Source: Phragmites australis
Lineage: Eukaryota; Streptophyta; Magnoliopsida; Poales; Poaceae
Assembly (NCBI RefSeq): GCF_958298935.1
Contig: NC_084927.1
Location: 19,103,501-19,167,500 of the forward strand
Direction of reading: 5' to 3'
DNA: 64,000 nucleotides
In this document: piece by piece, positions 45,461 to 58,440 of the stretch
Layout of the letters: each line of letters starts with the position of its first letter
Position numbering within the stretch: the stretch's first letter is position 1
Program-made: the position numbers and the translations under genes
The notes under the pieces: model-generated
Seen by the model: the letters and a program-made list of their open reading frames with translations, nothing else
Databases searched by the model: none
What the model was told of the DNA's origin: nothing

Positions 45461-47700
45461 CTCTCCACCGATTTTGACCTCCTCCTCCACCGCCACCATA
45501 GCTATGGACACTCCTCCTCATCCGCTGCTAGCTCCGCCCTCTCCTTCACACATGGGCCCACCATGATTGCCAATTTCTTAGCCCTCATCAGAGTCGGAGG
45601 TGGAGAAGGAGACAACCATGGAGGTCTCCTGTAACAAGGCTTTCTTTGACTTCTCCTTCGATGCGGAGGAGGTAGTAATGACCTTGAGGACCTTCGGTGG
45701 GAGGGCTCTTTGATGCCGCTGAGCTCAAAGGAGGAGGATACAAACGCCAGAGAGGAGGAGGAAGAGGAGGGTGGCCTCACCATGGAGGAGGAGGTTGGTA
45801 GAACCTTGCCTTCGAAGAAGGAGGCCGATGGCATGGATGAGGCCAAGGTCGAGGGCGAGGAGGAGGCCACTGATGGCGAGGTTGACGATGGCAAGGGCTA
45901 CGACGGCGATGACTTCAAAACCAGCGGTGTCATTAGCCCCTTGTTTACCATCAGTCACTTTGCCACCCTCGATGGTGGGCCGAGCAAAAAGCATAGGCTA
46001 TTTTAGGAGTAGTTAGATGTAGGTGATGCATGCTAATATGAATGTAGCAATTCTAAGATACCAAGTGGAGAAATGCCTTAGTTTGCATGTGATGAGGCAT
46101 TGGCAACAGTTGATGTGCCTTGAACTTGGTTAGCATGTGTTTGTGGATGCTTGTTCTTATTCATGTCTAACTCGAGTTGGCGGTGTTTGGAATTGGTAAA
46201 TTCTTCTCTGTACGCAAAAAAATACACACATCGGAAGTTCCAGTGTGAACATCGGATATTTCGGTATTCACCGGAAGTTCCAGTAGGAACATCGCATGTT
46301 ACGGTTTCCACCGGAGGTTCCAGTGTGGGCAGTGTATACTCGTCGGACTATTTCTTGCAGAGAGTAATTTTTTGGGCAAAATTGGAGATCAATGCACCGG
46401 AAGGTCTGGTGAGTATGGTGACTACACCAGAGGGTAGCATCGGAGCATTTTTTAGTGCTGAGGCAGAAATAAAAGCAAACACCAAATTATCCGGTGATGG
46501 ACTTTGAGAGCGCCAGAGTATTTTCTATAGAGAGGATATTTTGGCGCCAAGTTTGATTATGTACACTGAATAGTCCGGTGCTGAGATTGTGAACACCAGA
46601 AAATGCATCAGACCTTTTATTGCAGAGAGGTTGCAGAAGAGTGCTTCGATGGATTGGCACACACCGGATTATCTGGTGATGGATATGAGATCACCGGAAG
46701 CTTTCACAGACCTTTTTCTTGCAGAGAACAATTTTTTCCTATAACAAATAGTGTTACTCTCACCGGATTGTCCGGTGTTCAGGAGTAGAACACACCAGAA
46801 CATCCGGTGTTCGCATTTTCTACAGGATGTGCTCTAAGTTAAAGTTTTTGATTTTGTGCTAACCAAGAGATATTTTAGAGTGTGGAGAAATATGTTTGCT
46901 TAGTTCAAGGTGTGTAGCTGACAGATGCAACTTGGCGGTCGACAGCGGGTGATCAGGACTAAGTGGGTTCTTGGTGCCCGATGATCAAGGAGGATCAGGC
47001 GGAGTCAAGGGTGATCCTAGTTGTACACATGGACGTTAAGCAAATCATGAAACGGATGATGAAAATGGCGTGTTAACAAAGTCAAGCGAATGGGGTGCCG
47101 GTGTAAGTGACAAGACGACCTGAGGGATCGGGAGCAGGAGAGACTTGCCGACAGTCAATATCGCAAGACGGAGGACACGCGTCGTCATCGAAGTGCTTGC
47201 TACAGGTGGAAGCAAGTGGTGGCTAGTCATGCTTTAAGACTGTGCTAGGGTTTCGCGGTTTGACCTCAAAATCGTGGGAGGAATGGAGAAGTATGTGGCA
47301 CTATCATGAAGCTTGCATCGAAACAAACCTAAGTCGTAAAGGCGTAGCAGCCGTTCGATGAATGGAGAAGAAAATGGACTAAAATACCCTCGGTGGTAGG
47401 TAAAAGTATACTACAAGAGAGGTATATTTTGGGAAAAAGTGAGAAAATTTTAGGGTCAAGTTTTCTAGGCCTATAATAGAGGGGTAGGGTTATGGGAGAG
47501 GAGGAACCAACCATTTGAGCCTCTTGTGCCACCCATATAAGAGCATTATGTTAGGTTTTAGAGGAGAGGAGGATGAGTACTTAGCCTCTGTAATAGGTGA
47601 GATTTTTTTAGAGAAAAATCTTTATAATCTACCTAAAATAGTGCTGATCTCTTTAAGTAATAAAGTTTATTTTGTTTTATATGCTTGAATTCCCCTCCTT
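45461..47700. other. Retroelement-like debris, no intact gene
   Basis: 45461-46010 is GC-rich with an acidic open frame at 45710-46006 that has no recognised domain. At 46220-46330 and again to about 46820, motifs such as CACCGGAAGTTCCAGTG and CCGGATTGTCCGGTG repeat, as in the copia LTR at 34690 but with different bases. 46900-47670 reads like an LTR end (GTCGACAGCGGGTGATC, then AATAAAG). I take this as remnants of another copia LTR, without defined ends. Confidence 0.4.
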
Positions 47701-50222
47701 CGAGTTTTCCTCTCTTGGTTCCCTTGCATTAAGATATATACATTTCTCTTCCTCATCAAATGATATGAGTTTATCACTAGGAGCAGAATTACTCACATCT
47801 ACAACTCGCTCTATTTGAGGACTCATAGTCCTAAAATTATGAAGCATGCGAGTACTCTACTCAAAATAATTTGAGTCATCTAATAGGAGTGGTTATATAT
47901 TCAATCCACTAGTCGACATCTTTACTCTCTAGGCAGTAAAATCCTAAAAGAGAGACTTGCCTATGATACCAATTGAAAGGACAATGTTATCGCCTAGAGG
48001 GAGATGAATAAGTGTTTTAACAAAATTTCACCCCTTTTACTATTTGGCCTAAACTTGCAGTGAAGATAAACTAACAGATTTTTCACAAGTGAAAAACTAA
48101 ATATGCTAGACTCAACTAGTGCACAAACACCCTAAACCAATATGAAGCTTACAATCCTACGGTGAGACAAAGATTATTCAAATCAAGCATTATAACTCTA
48201 ATTTGAAATTACTGTCCATCGAAAGTTCTGATTTTACTGTTCATTGAAAGCTCTGACTTTTCAATTGGAAGTTCCGATCAGTTCAAAATAGCAGATTTTA
48301 GAATTACAAAATTAACTCTATGCATATACAAACAAATAGACAAGCATGGATATCAAAGTAAAGTAAAATAGTAGGTAAATACGGAGACAAATAATTTGTT
48401 ACTAAAGTTCGGATATCCACCGATATCCTAAGTCTCTATTGAGGAAGCTCGGTCGCACTTGAGCCGAGTCTCTTTTAACCACTTCCCTCACCAAGCTCGG
48501 TCACACTTGAGTTTGACCTCCACTATAGTCAACTCTTCCTCCACTCCGGAGATGGTGAGATCCGTAACTACTTTCGAGCCTCCTCACAAGTTTCACTTGA
48601 GGAGATCGTCGGCAATCCACCATCGGGCCGTCTAGGAGATGGTGGTCTCCAAGAGTAATGAACTCCCAAACTCACGCACGATCAACACCGAGTGCTCATA
48701 CACAAACCACCTATACGGCAATTCATGGGCTACCAAAGCACCACACCCTCTCACACCTCTCTCTACTCACTAAGCCACCAAGGCTTGATTTTCACCAAAT
48801 CTTGTTAGAGAGGGAAGTGGAGCATTCAAGGTGGAACACCAAGTTCAAAACATCTCACAAGAGCAGCACAAAGCCCTCTAAGCAACTAGCCCCATGAAAT
48901 GAGACCAAGGGGTATAAATACCCCACTCTAAAAAACTAGCCGTTGGACTCAGACTGCACAAAACGGAACTTCCAATCCTCCAAATCGGAACTTCCGGTCT
49001 CAAGAAACCAACGATCAAAAACTAGCTGTTATAACCTACTCCTAGCACACATCGCATGTTCTGATATCCACATCGAAACTTCTGATCAGTTCAAAACACA
49101 AGATTTGATCTACACAAACCAACCTAAATATGAGAAAAACCACACATCAGAACTTTCGATGCTAGGGTCAGAACTTCCGATCCAAAAATACATCTAGACT
49201 TGAGAACCCCAAAGAAACGTTCGGACCAGACCGAACAACATCGGAACTTCTGACTCACACATCGGAACTTTCGATTAAACTTTATCCAAACCTGAGAGCC
49301 CAGATTCCAAATACATCGGAATTTCCAATTGACATCGGAACTTCCGACCTTACACATCGAAACTTCCGATTTCAGCACAGTTGACACTCTAAAAATGACG
49401 ATAACTTTTGATTCTGAAGTCTAATTTTGACAATTTTGGATTCTACAAAAAGCTTATTCAGAGGGCTACACATCCCTACTGAATTCATGATCTCAAACAC
49501 TTTTTACCAAAGCTAGAAATACTCCGAAGACCGATTCGGACACTTCCACCCTTTCGGCACCGGAGTCCTAAAGCGAACTCTCAACACAAACAGATCCCGC
49601 ACTAAGCACATGGTCTGAGCACTCGACACAACAATCGAGCAACATTTTTGCTAGTCCCTCTTGATAGTATGTCTATCGATTCTATAACCCGGTCTCCCAC
49701 CAAACTCCTTAAGACCAGCAAAACTAGAAAAACCTATTATAGTTATACCTTTGCCTTGAGCAATCCCGTCGAACTTGACGAACACATCATCCAAGCCCCG
49801 ATGCTTCTCATAGCTCTTCAAGGCTCGTCATCAACTCCTCTTCTCTTGATTACGATGATCCTCCTCACTTCCATTTTGATCCTACGAAATAATCCTAATA
49901 ACAATTCTCAACATAATTGTTAGTCCATAGGTATTATCATCACTTACCCGAGCATCACTTAGAGCTCATTTATCTTGATGCATATCTCTCCTCCATGCAT
50001 CACCTATGACACAACCTACTAATAATTCTTAACAACATTATTAGTCTATAGATATTGTCATCACTTACCCAAGCATCACTTAGAGCTCATTCATCTTGAT
50101 GCATATCTCTCTTCCATGCATCACCTATGGAATAACCTACTAACAATTATCAACAATATTGTTAGTCCATAGGTATTATCATTAATTACTAAAACCACAC
50201 TTAAGGGCTAGATGCACTTTCA
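47700..50222 (-). mobile_element. 5' end of a minus-strand copia element (LTR, primer site, start of gag)
   Basis: The LTR spans 50222 down to 47974 (2249 bp), starting TGAAAGTGCATCTAGCCC and ending CTTTCA. The primer site TGGTATCATAGGC (47971-47959) follows directly. A gag-like frame then runs leftward with residues such as NSAPSDKLISFDEEEK before the sequence breaks off near 47700. The LTR matches the copia LTR at 33341 in opposite orientation but with a different palindrome family (TCGGAACTTCCGA) at 48950-49370. Neither pol nor the second LTR is present. Confidence 0.8.
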
Positions 50223-50349
50223 CATACGGTCTTGTGTTTAAATTTGTAAGTGAATGTATGATTTAAATCTGTTCTTTTGTTTAAAATATCTTATGTTTAA
50301 ATTTTGGCGCCAATTGAATTAGTAATGATAGGTTAAAAACAATATATCC

Positions 50350-50580
50350 TTGAACCTTGTCATGAAACACAAGCTAGCTAGGTTGGTAAGAGGATTTAGT
50401 GGCAGGTATGAGGTCTTAAGTTCGATTCCTGGGCAAAGCACATGCAAAAATGGTGGAAAACCGTGGGAGATAAAATTTATCTACTATTTACCCATTGAAG
50501 ATACCCGACCATTATCATTGACGCTATAACTCTGATGACTCAGACATCATCTGAGATGAGAATTTCTGAGCAATCAGGGA
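50350..50580 (+). mobile_element. Candidate tRNA-derived SINE
   Basis: A Pol III A-box-like TAGCTAGGTTGG (50375-50386) is followed 32 bases later by a perfect B box AGTTCGATTCC (50419-50429). The block after it (CTGGGCAAAGCA...) has no ORF. This spacing fits a tRNA-derived SINE promoter. Its 3' end and target duplication are not visible, so the boundaries are approximate. Confidence 0.4.
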
Positions 50581-50772
50581 TGAGCCTCTATGTGGTAGTG
50601 TCAATAAGCGCTAAATGATAGCACGTATTCTGATGTTGAGCACCCCACACACGTGCTCATCTCATCTCCGCACCCTCTCTCTGCCTTCTCTTCATCACAC
50701 GTCATGGCCACCGACGGCTATGCCACCAAAGCACACAGAGATCTATCGGCGGTGATCCTGCAAGGAGCCTGA

Positions 50773-52029
50773 CACTACGCAAAAAAGGTCATTATTGATG
50801 GGTGATAACCGTCATGAGTGACGGGTCCTGTACCCATCACTCTTATCACATCACTATAATAGATCATTAGTGACGGGTCATAATCTTGACCCATCACTAA
50901 TGACTGATGAACGTTTTTCGTATTTTTGGATAAGAAAAAGTCAAAAAAATATTTTTCAGCTGAGCCATCCCTACGAGCGCCTATCGCATATGCCTCACAA
51001 GCCACACTATTTTTCACACTGTTTTCAAGTTTGCGTTCCGTGAGAATCAAACATGTGATCTCCCCCTCGCGCACGCAACCACTTTAGCACCTCTACTATC
51101 ACATAGTTATGATATAAATAGGATATTTCATCCTTTTAACCTTTTTTTCGAATGTCATTAGTGATGTGTCATAACCGTGACCTGTCACTAATGACCAATT
51201 TCTGAATTTCTTATGCAAACGATCGCAATTTCATAGGTGACCCTGAGTACCTTCGGTAAAATAGGCATAACTTTTGCATACAAACTACGATCTCAATTTT
51301 TTTTTTTACTCTATGGACATCTAAAAAAAGTTACATCCATTTCTATCCGACTTTGTTGGGTTTGGAAAAATTTTCGACACCAAATTTGGCTTGGAAGATT
51401 GAGTTATCGCCCCTAAAGTTTCTGTAGCATTTTCAGAACACGCGTTTGTATCCATAGCCGCCACCTCTTATATCAAAATTGAGCAAAAAATGTACAACTA
51501 TTCATATTGTAGTCCTGGCGAGGTGAGAAAAAAATAAGAGAAAAGTCAAAGAAAAATAACAAAAATATTTGTGAATAACTCAAGATCAGATTTGCATTGT
51601 TGAGCATTTAAATGGAGAGCTAAAATAACATGTTTTATTTAAGTAGGGAACACTTGTTAAATAGATGAAGACTAGCATGTTACAAAACAATCATATCGAT
51701 GGAAAATACCACAAGCAGGGCCCTTATCAAGTTATGACCGGTCACTAATGATTATCCTAGGACGATCCGTCACTGATGACCCGGTCATTAGTGATGGGTC
51801 GCAACTTGACCTATCACTAATAACTGGGCTAGGATGACCCATCTTATCATCAATGATGGATCATATTACGACCCATCACTAATGACCACCCATTAGTAAC
51901 GAGTTTATGTTTGGTTCTGTCACTAATATTGTGTCTCCTTATTGGACCCGTCACTAATAAGATATTAGTGACGCGTGCCAAGCAATCATCACTAATGTGG
52001 TGTCTCTTTTGCTAGTTTCTTACGTAGTG
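50773..52029. mobile_element. Non-autonomous CACTA transposon
   Basis: Starts CACTACGCAAAAAAGG and ends CTTACGTAGTG, the CACTA terminal signature. Multiple GTGACGGGTCAT-type motifs in both orientations cluster in the first 130 bp and the last 300 bp; subterminal repeats are typical of En/Spm elements. At 1257 bp with no transposase it must be mobilised in trans. Flanking triplets TGA and CGA differ at one base. Confidence 0.82.
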
Positions 52030-52467
52030 CGAGGCCGTAGCGGCGCCAAGGAGATGAGTCATAGCGAGGGAGTTGTCGATGGAGGCAAGTGAGGGAGAGG
52101 GATGCATATCGAGGAGGATGGAGAGAGGATAGCAGCCGAGAGGGGTGGGAAAGATGATGGGGGTGGATGGGATGGATGACGACAACATGTCAGTTGATGC
52201 CTCCCCGTCACTAGCCTGCTCCCAAATGGACTTTGCACTCTGATCCCATTGAAGGTGGGAGAAAGGATAGCGTAGGTCATGGAGTAGGGGGAGTCATCAC
52301 TGCCAATGAAAGGGCTCAGATCTTGCCAGATCTGGTTGGTGGCAATGCAGGGGAGTGGACATGCCTAGGCTTGCCATGGGTTCCGATCGGAGGGGGGGTT
52401 AGGGACAACATCGATGGGAGGAGGGAGAGAGGACCACGAGAGGGAGAAGCAGATTGCATTAAAATGT
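52030..52467. other. GC/purine-rich segment with no gene seen
   Basis: Repeated GGGAGAGAGG-like text with short ORFs of no recognisable family. It continues in style from 50640-50770, so the CACTA element appears to have inserted into this block. Confidence 0.35.
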
Positions 52468-52470
52468 TGA

Positions 52471-52764
52471 GGACATCTCTAACAATCTATGTCAACTAGT
52501 TATAAGAATGTCTACATTATATTTTTATCTATATGGAGGAGAGAATGAATAAAGAGAGAGAAAATCTAGCTACGAACTAGTAGTCAGTCTAGAGACGCAT
52601 GCAGACTTTATTACCCAATTATATATATAGTCTATTACATGTGAACCCATATTAAATTAGGAGAACATGATATAATCCATTAAAGGGTTGTCTATTATGA
52701 TAGCCATAGATGACATGAACACATCGTTTAACTAGTAGCTAACCAGATTTTTGGAGAGATGCTC
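52471..52764. mobile_element. MITE with GGACATCTCTAACAATCT-type ends
   Basis: The left end GGACATCTCTAACAATCT and the complement of the right end (GAGCATCTCTCCAAAAATCT) are inverted repeats about 294 bp apart. A TGA triplet flanks both sides (52468-52470 and 52765-52767). The interior is AT-rich and noncoding. GAGCATCTCC-type ends are frequent in grass MITEs; the superfamily is left open. Confidence 0.5.
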
Positions 52765-52830
52765 TGATGACATGTGAGACTTATATTTTTTTTTGGTTGT
52801 ATGCTAAAGATTCACTATTGGAGAGGTTGC

Positions 52831-52985
52831 CTTTTATGCCATCTATTGTAAGGTAGAGATGACAAGTAGTATTATAATGGTCTTTTATGCTATCTATTGT
52901 AAGGTAGAGATGATAAGTACGTATTATAATGGTCTTTTATGCTATCTATTGGTGAGGTGGAGATGACACATAGGCATTATAACTA
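52831..52985. repeat. Tandem repeat of about 51 bp, three copies
   Basis: Units start CTTTTATGCYATCTATTG at 52831, 52882 and 52934 and share GTAAGGTAGAGATGA and ATTATAATGGT. Copies differ by a few bases. Confidence 0.85.
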
Positions 52986-52989
52986 TACT

Positions 52990-54130
52990 ATAAAAAACAC
53001 TAAATCCGCGATCATCTATCATTGTCTATTCCTTGAAATCGATAGTGATAATATATCACTATTGATTCATGTTAAGAACCGGTAGTAAATATATTTTTTC
53101 ATTGTCGGTTCTTTTCAGATAGACTAGCACTATCGGTTCTTCTTGGCGTGAATTGATAGTAAAAAAACTATTATCATTGTCAGTTCATATCAAGAATCGA
53201 CAGTAATAATGGAGGGAGATCATTATCAGTTCATGATACGAATCCATAGTAATAATGGTTTGTAGCTCGTCTTAAAAAATTCATAACTTTTTATACGGAA
53301 TTGGATGAAAAAAAATTATATAAAAATTATAGCTCTTGACGAGAGCTACAACTTTGTAGTTAACAATATTTTCATTTTAAGCAATCTAGATGCCTAACTA
53401 TTATCTACAACTATTTTGGCTTCCGTAACTTATCGATGTCACCTTCTTTTATCGTGGTTCACACATGAGAGTACCTAGTATTCCTAAACTAAATGACAAA
53501 GGATAAATTAATAATAACATGATAACATGTTAATATGTGTAATGCTTAACCATTAAAAATAATTAACATATTATATATGCAATGCTCTCATCTGACTTTC
53601 ATATAGGCCACCTCAATTCCAAGTTGGATGAAATATAGAAGGATAAAAAAAATATTGATGAAATGAAATGATAATGTTTGTAATGTTCAAGTTGATTCAT
53701 GTTGATGCAGGCGAAAGCAAGTGTTGGTTTGCTTGTTTTTGTGAGATATTCAAAAATTCATTAAATATTTATACGGAGTCGGATGAAAATATATTTATAT
53801 AAAAATTATAGCTCTCGATGATATCTATAACTTTTTAGTTGAAAATTTTTCATTTAAAATCATTTTGATGCCTAAATAATTGAAAAAAAAATTAGGCAAG
53901 AAGAGTCGAAATAAAAAATATCCTATTGCTCCTACTAATTTGTGATATGTGACATGCTAAGGAGACTTCGCTTGAAATGAGAGCTCACGAGTTCAACTCC
54001 CATAAATTATATACACGTGTTAATAATAATCAGTACTTATTATTGTTGATTTGGTATTAATGATTTAAAAATTGAGAGTAATATCAATTATGAACGGCAC
54101 TGATCAAAGTCAAGTTTTATGCAGTAGTAC
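52990..54130. mobile_element. CACTA-like non-autonomous element, probable
   Basis: From about 52997 (CACTAAATCCGCGATC) the sequence repeats TATCGGTTC / GAACCGATAG-like motifs in both orientations, as CACTA subterminal arrays do, and similar motifs return near 54040-54100. Two internal blocks of about 100 bp (53277-53390 and 53750-53880), each with TTATACGGARTYGGATGAAAA and TATAGCTCTYGA, are direct repeats. The right terminus is unclear. Confidence 0.45.
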
Positions 54131-56555
54131 TAGCAGGAAACCGCAAGTGTTGAGGTGCCCTTAGTAAGGATAAGCCGCAATGATGACAAGTTGACAACGA
54201 TATGGCAGAGCTCGCACGGCCAAGACGGACGAGTCCAGGAGTAGCATTGCACCTCGGCCTCCCAAGGCTGTGCATGCACAGAGAAGCATGGAAATCCGCG
54301 AAATAATTGGTAAGGCTGTGCGTGATTGGGAAATGAGACCGATGGAAAAGGGTGTAGGGTTCTGTTTCGTTGGTGTTCAGTTTTTATAATCTAATGCTAA
54401 AACACGCAGATAATTTTTACTATAATTTTTTATAATCTATTTATTAGATTGTGAGAATATAAGAAGTTGAGTTTCCTTCAACTTTTTATAGATCGTGAAA
54501 GTTTGTTTTATTAAACTATCCATCAAATTTTTTAAATACGTAATTTTTCTTTTATAATCTATCATCTACTAACTATTTTTTAAAATCTTCAGCTAAAACA
54601 AACAACCGTACGAACAGGGATGCAGATCGCGCGATCTTGGCAACTTGATGGCCACCGGCCTCCTCTCATCATTCGAGCACTCACTTCACTCATCTTCCTG
54701 TACGTATACATTGCCACTATGGATTTCTTTCAGAGTTGCCACCTATTTTGATGCAGCTGCAGGCACACCTTTTCTCATCTCTCTCTCTCTCTCGGCACAA
54801 CTCCCCAGTGCCCAAACTTGGGAGGAGGACAACGACTCCCACGTTCGTTCGCTGTGGCCAGAAGGAGGAGCGCACACGCGCTGTATAGCGTTTTCGGTTC
54901 TGATGCCGCGTCGGCTCCACATCCATGGAGAGAGGAGTGCCATTGTGGTCCATGGAGAGAGGAGTGTTCTACACACTTGCCTCTTGGAAGTTGCAGGTTG
55001 TAATTTGAAGTGGACCGCCTGTAGCCAGGGTCCAGGATTGTAAACTAGCATGAGTAATTTTTACGCTCTCATCATAAATTCCCAACTAAGTGGTTTTGCA
55101 AGACACTTCACTACTACATAATGGGGTGAAATTGACGCCATATAGCAAACGGTTCCCAAAACGCGCCTACAATCTTCTCCCAAACAACCTAGCAATAATT
55201 GGTCAGATAGAATAAACGACTGGAAACATAACACAGACATCTGTAATAGGAAATTGTCTGCAATTAAAGGACATATAACGTACGGTTTATAAAGAGATCC
55301 ATTTGCAGACGCAGTAGAGAAGGAAAATGTCTTGGTTGGATCCATTGGTGGTATATTGCAGACGACATGTATGAAGAGTTGTCTATTTTATGTCATTATA
55401 TTGTATATGATTTTTCTGTAGATGATTGTATCTTCTCTCTTTTAGAGCCATCTTTTTTCCTAAAATATCTGCAATATGTGTGGAAGTTGAAAATTCTCAG
55501 GTGGCAAATGATTCTTCTTTGAACCTATCTGCATGAGCTTGTGGGAGTTTACTTATTGGTGTGCATGGCAACGACGTTCTTCCCTCTCCATTACGAAAAC
55601 TCTATTCTCTCTCCACTCTTTACCACCACGTACAATCCCTAGAAATGGCTTCCCAGGCATCATTGTCCTTGATTGTCATCGCCCGCGACTTTGACCTCTC
55701 CCTTGTCCTAGAGCACTAACCTCTACCCCGTCCTTAAGTGTCGCTGGCCTCAACCTTGACTGCCTCTACCTCATCTTGAAGCACCCCCGCCCCTTGAGCC
55801 CTAACCCGGTGCCCCCAACCCCACCGTCGACCAGTGATGTTCCCCCTTCTTCGTGTCTCTTTGATCTAGGATAGTCAATTTAGTTTGAATTAGGTTTGCA
55901 ATTGTAAGTCAACTTAGGTTAGTAAATTTATGTTTAGCAATATTAGCAGTTTAGTTGAGGTTCCACTAAGTTAGTAATATTCTCAATGATCAACGGTTAA
56001 CAACTCCTAAAACTAAGAAGCTATATCTATCAAGGCTACTTTGGGATCGTTCACATTAACCGATGATATATCATATATAAGAGCAAAGTATGGATTCTTG
56101 ATAATCCTGTAATTCTGAACAAAATTATTATGCATACTTTTATATTAGCAGTTTAGTAGCCATCTACTTTTTATGAATAGTTGTATTTGTTTAGATTAGC
56201 AGTTTAATAAGTCAGTTTACAAATTTTAGTTATAATGTTTTTATAAGTTATAGCTAGTTCATTATTTCAATTGCTCAGTTACTTATCGCTCTGCACTATA
56301 TATGTCTCCAATGCATGTAGATGTCCTCTATTACCTCATCACTATCATCCTCACAACAAACAGAATCAATCTAATCGGGACGATGAGGAGCATCAGTCTA
56401 CCGAGATGGATTAGTCTATGGGTGGGGAAATTGATTCTGATAAGTAGCATCAGTTGGAAGAGGAGGAGGATTAGTTGATTGTTGCAAACGACGTCTGGGA
56501 ACCCATCTCGGCATCCAAGGACAATTACATAGTGGCACAAGGTCAAAATGCCCGT
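54131..56555. other. Intergenic stretch with no gene seen
   Basis: 54355-54610 is an AT-rich, MITE-like block ending in CAGCTAAAACAAACAAC, but no second end can be paired with confidence. 54640-55050 is more GC-rich, with overlapping short ORFs on both strands and no recognisable domain. The rest is AT-rich and apparently noncoding. Confidence 0.35.
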
Positions 56556-56559
56556 CGAT

Positions 56560-57655
56560 GAAATTTCTAAGACATTATGTTATTTTTTAAATAAATAATG
56601 TCATTTACATCATATTTCATGGAGAGGAAGCTTGAAAAAAAGAAAAGAAAAATGTGCTTTAAAAAGCGTGCAACTTATTTATGTACTTACATCAAGAAAA
56701 ATATTAACATGCAAACATATATTTTATTGAGATAAGTAACTAGCCCAACTCCTCCTCTGAGAACCGTATATGAAAATTTCATCTTGTACAGCTCAAGCAG
56801 AAACTTTTGGGTGTAGGATATACCTCAAGAGGATCTATAAAATTAGTTTCACTTTATTTAGAATTTTACTAATTTCTCCATGATTTTTAAAAAGTTCACA
56901 AACATAAAGTGAACATGTTAATAAAAAATATTGTAATTAACTTTGTCATGTTTATCATTATTTTTCCTACACAAAGAATTAAACAGAATTGTTTAAGTAA
57001 ACTAATAAAAGTAGTTTAACTAATTTTAGGAGTATGATGGATTAGTTATGAATTAATCTGGTTGTAACTCATTTACTCAATTCTGCATGTTACAATAACC
57101 ATTTCATGATTTTATGTATTTTTAGAAGATAGAAGATCGTGTAAGAAGACTAAAAAATTGGTTTCATGTTTTTTAGATTAGCAAAAAAATTAACTATTCA
57201 TTTAACTAGGTTTAGTAATTAAATTTTCTCACAAAAAATATACAATTTTTTCGTGACTAAAATACTTTTATCATGTAGATTCGGTTACAAGGAAAAAAAA
57301 TTCATTTGATTTGAAGTTCAGATGAATTAGTTATCTATTTTACAAGGAAACCAACAACAATCAACATGTTTACTTTATGCTTATGAACTTTGTAAAAATC
57401 ATGAAGAAATTAATAAAACTATAAATGAAATGAAACTAATTTTATAGATCCTCTTAAGTTACACCAACACACAAAAGATATGTGTTTGCATGTTAATAAC
57501 TTTCTTGACATGAGTTAATAAATAAGTTGCATGCTTTTTTTTATTCTAAGCTTCCTCTCCATAAAATATGATGTAAAGGATATTATTTTAAAAAAACACA
57601 AAAGGTCTTATAATTGTCGTTGGTATTTTTAGAAATTTTTGTGATTTTTTAATAT
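56560..57655. mobile_element. Large foldback (inverted-repeat) element
   Basis: The left arm (about 56560-56935) matches the complement of the right arm (about 57340-57655). Shared blocks include TTTACATCATATTT, TGGAGAGGAAGCTT, GCAACTTATTTAT, AACATGCAAACA, AAGAGGATCTATAAAATTAG and CATGATTTTTA. The left arm has about 75 extra bases at 56741-56815. The unpaired loop is about 400 bp and AT-rich. No ORF is present. A foldback transposon or long-TIR MITE is likely; a target duplication is not obvious. Confidence 0.75.
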
Positions 57656-58440
57656 TTTTTATGCTACGTCAACCAAATGCTGCTAATAGAGCATACTGAG
57701 TTATCGCCACGTAAGATAAAATTACCATCAAAACTAGTTAAAAAGTAAATTATATCGATTTAAATAGTGTTAGGAAATAAATATCAAGATGAATAGATAC
57801 TAGCAATAGTTAAAAGAGCCTATATGAATTTTTTTTCTCTGCGAAATTGGTATCAATCAACTGTGCGTTGTGTGTCAGAACTCGATCGTGAGGTATGCAT
57901 GCACGCATGATGTGATCGCCAGGAAGTCTTGTTTGGTCTATTTCTAATGCAACATGCCTAGATCGGTTCGATACAGACATCCAGTGACACTGGAAAATAG
58001 TGAGCTATGCTCAATTTCTGCTTGCTTGGCCATGTGTACAAGTTGCATGCACAGCAAAGCTACTTATCAGATAATCTCCAACTACACCTTGCGTAGATGA
58101 GATGATTACAGAAGACATTTGCCACATCTATTTAGTTATGGGATTTTTTTACAAAAGGACCAACCTACAACTCTGCTCTAAGAGGTACGTATTTTGCTTA
58201 TCCATCTACGTATACTTCTTTTACGGTCTAACACGTGCAACTTTGATAGAATTTTCATATTCCCCTTGAAGTTGTGGACTGTCCGACGTGGCTCGCGTGG
58301 CTCCGGGTGCTCCACCATGGCATGAGTACTCGTTAATAGATGTAGCTAGCGGGGGACTTAGATTTGCAAACAAGATGCAATTTCAAAATCCCACTAAACC
58401 TTTTGATCGTCATTTCGAAAATATTTCTTAGGATCACATA
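57656..58440. other. Intergenic stretch with no gene seen
   Basis: AT-rich, noncoding in appearance. No repeat structure or domain was recognised. Confidence 0.4.

Noticed and set aside
45710..46006. Acidic 98-codon ORF
   Set aside because: Low-complexity Glu/Asp-rich sequence inside retroelement debris, with no domain or gene structure. Mentioned only within the debris feature.
55108..55345. CACTACTACATAATGGGG as a CACTA left end
   Set aside because: No subterminal repeat array and no matching right end were found.
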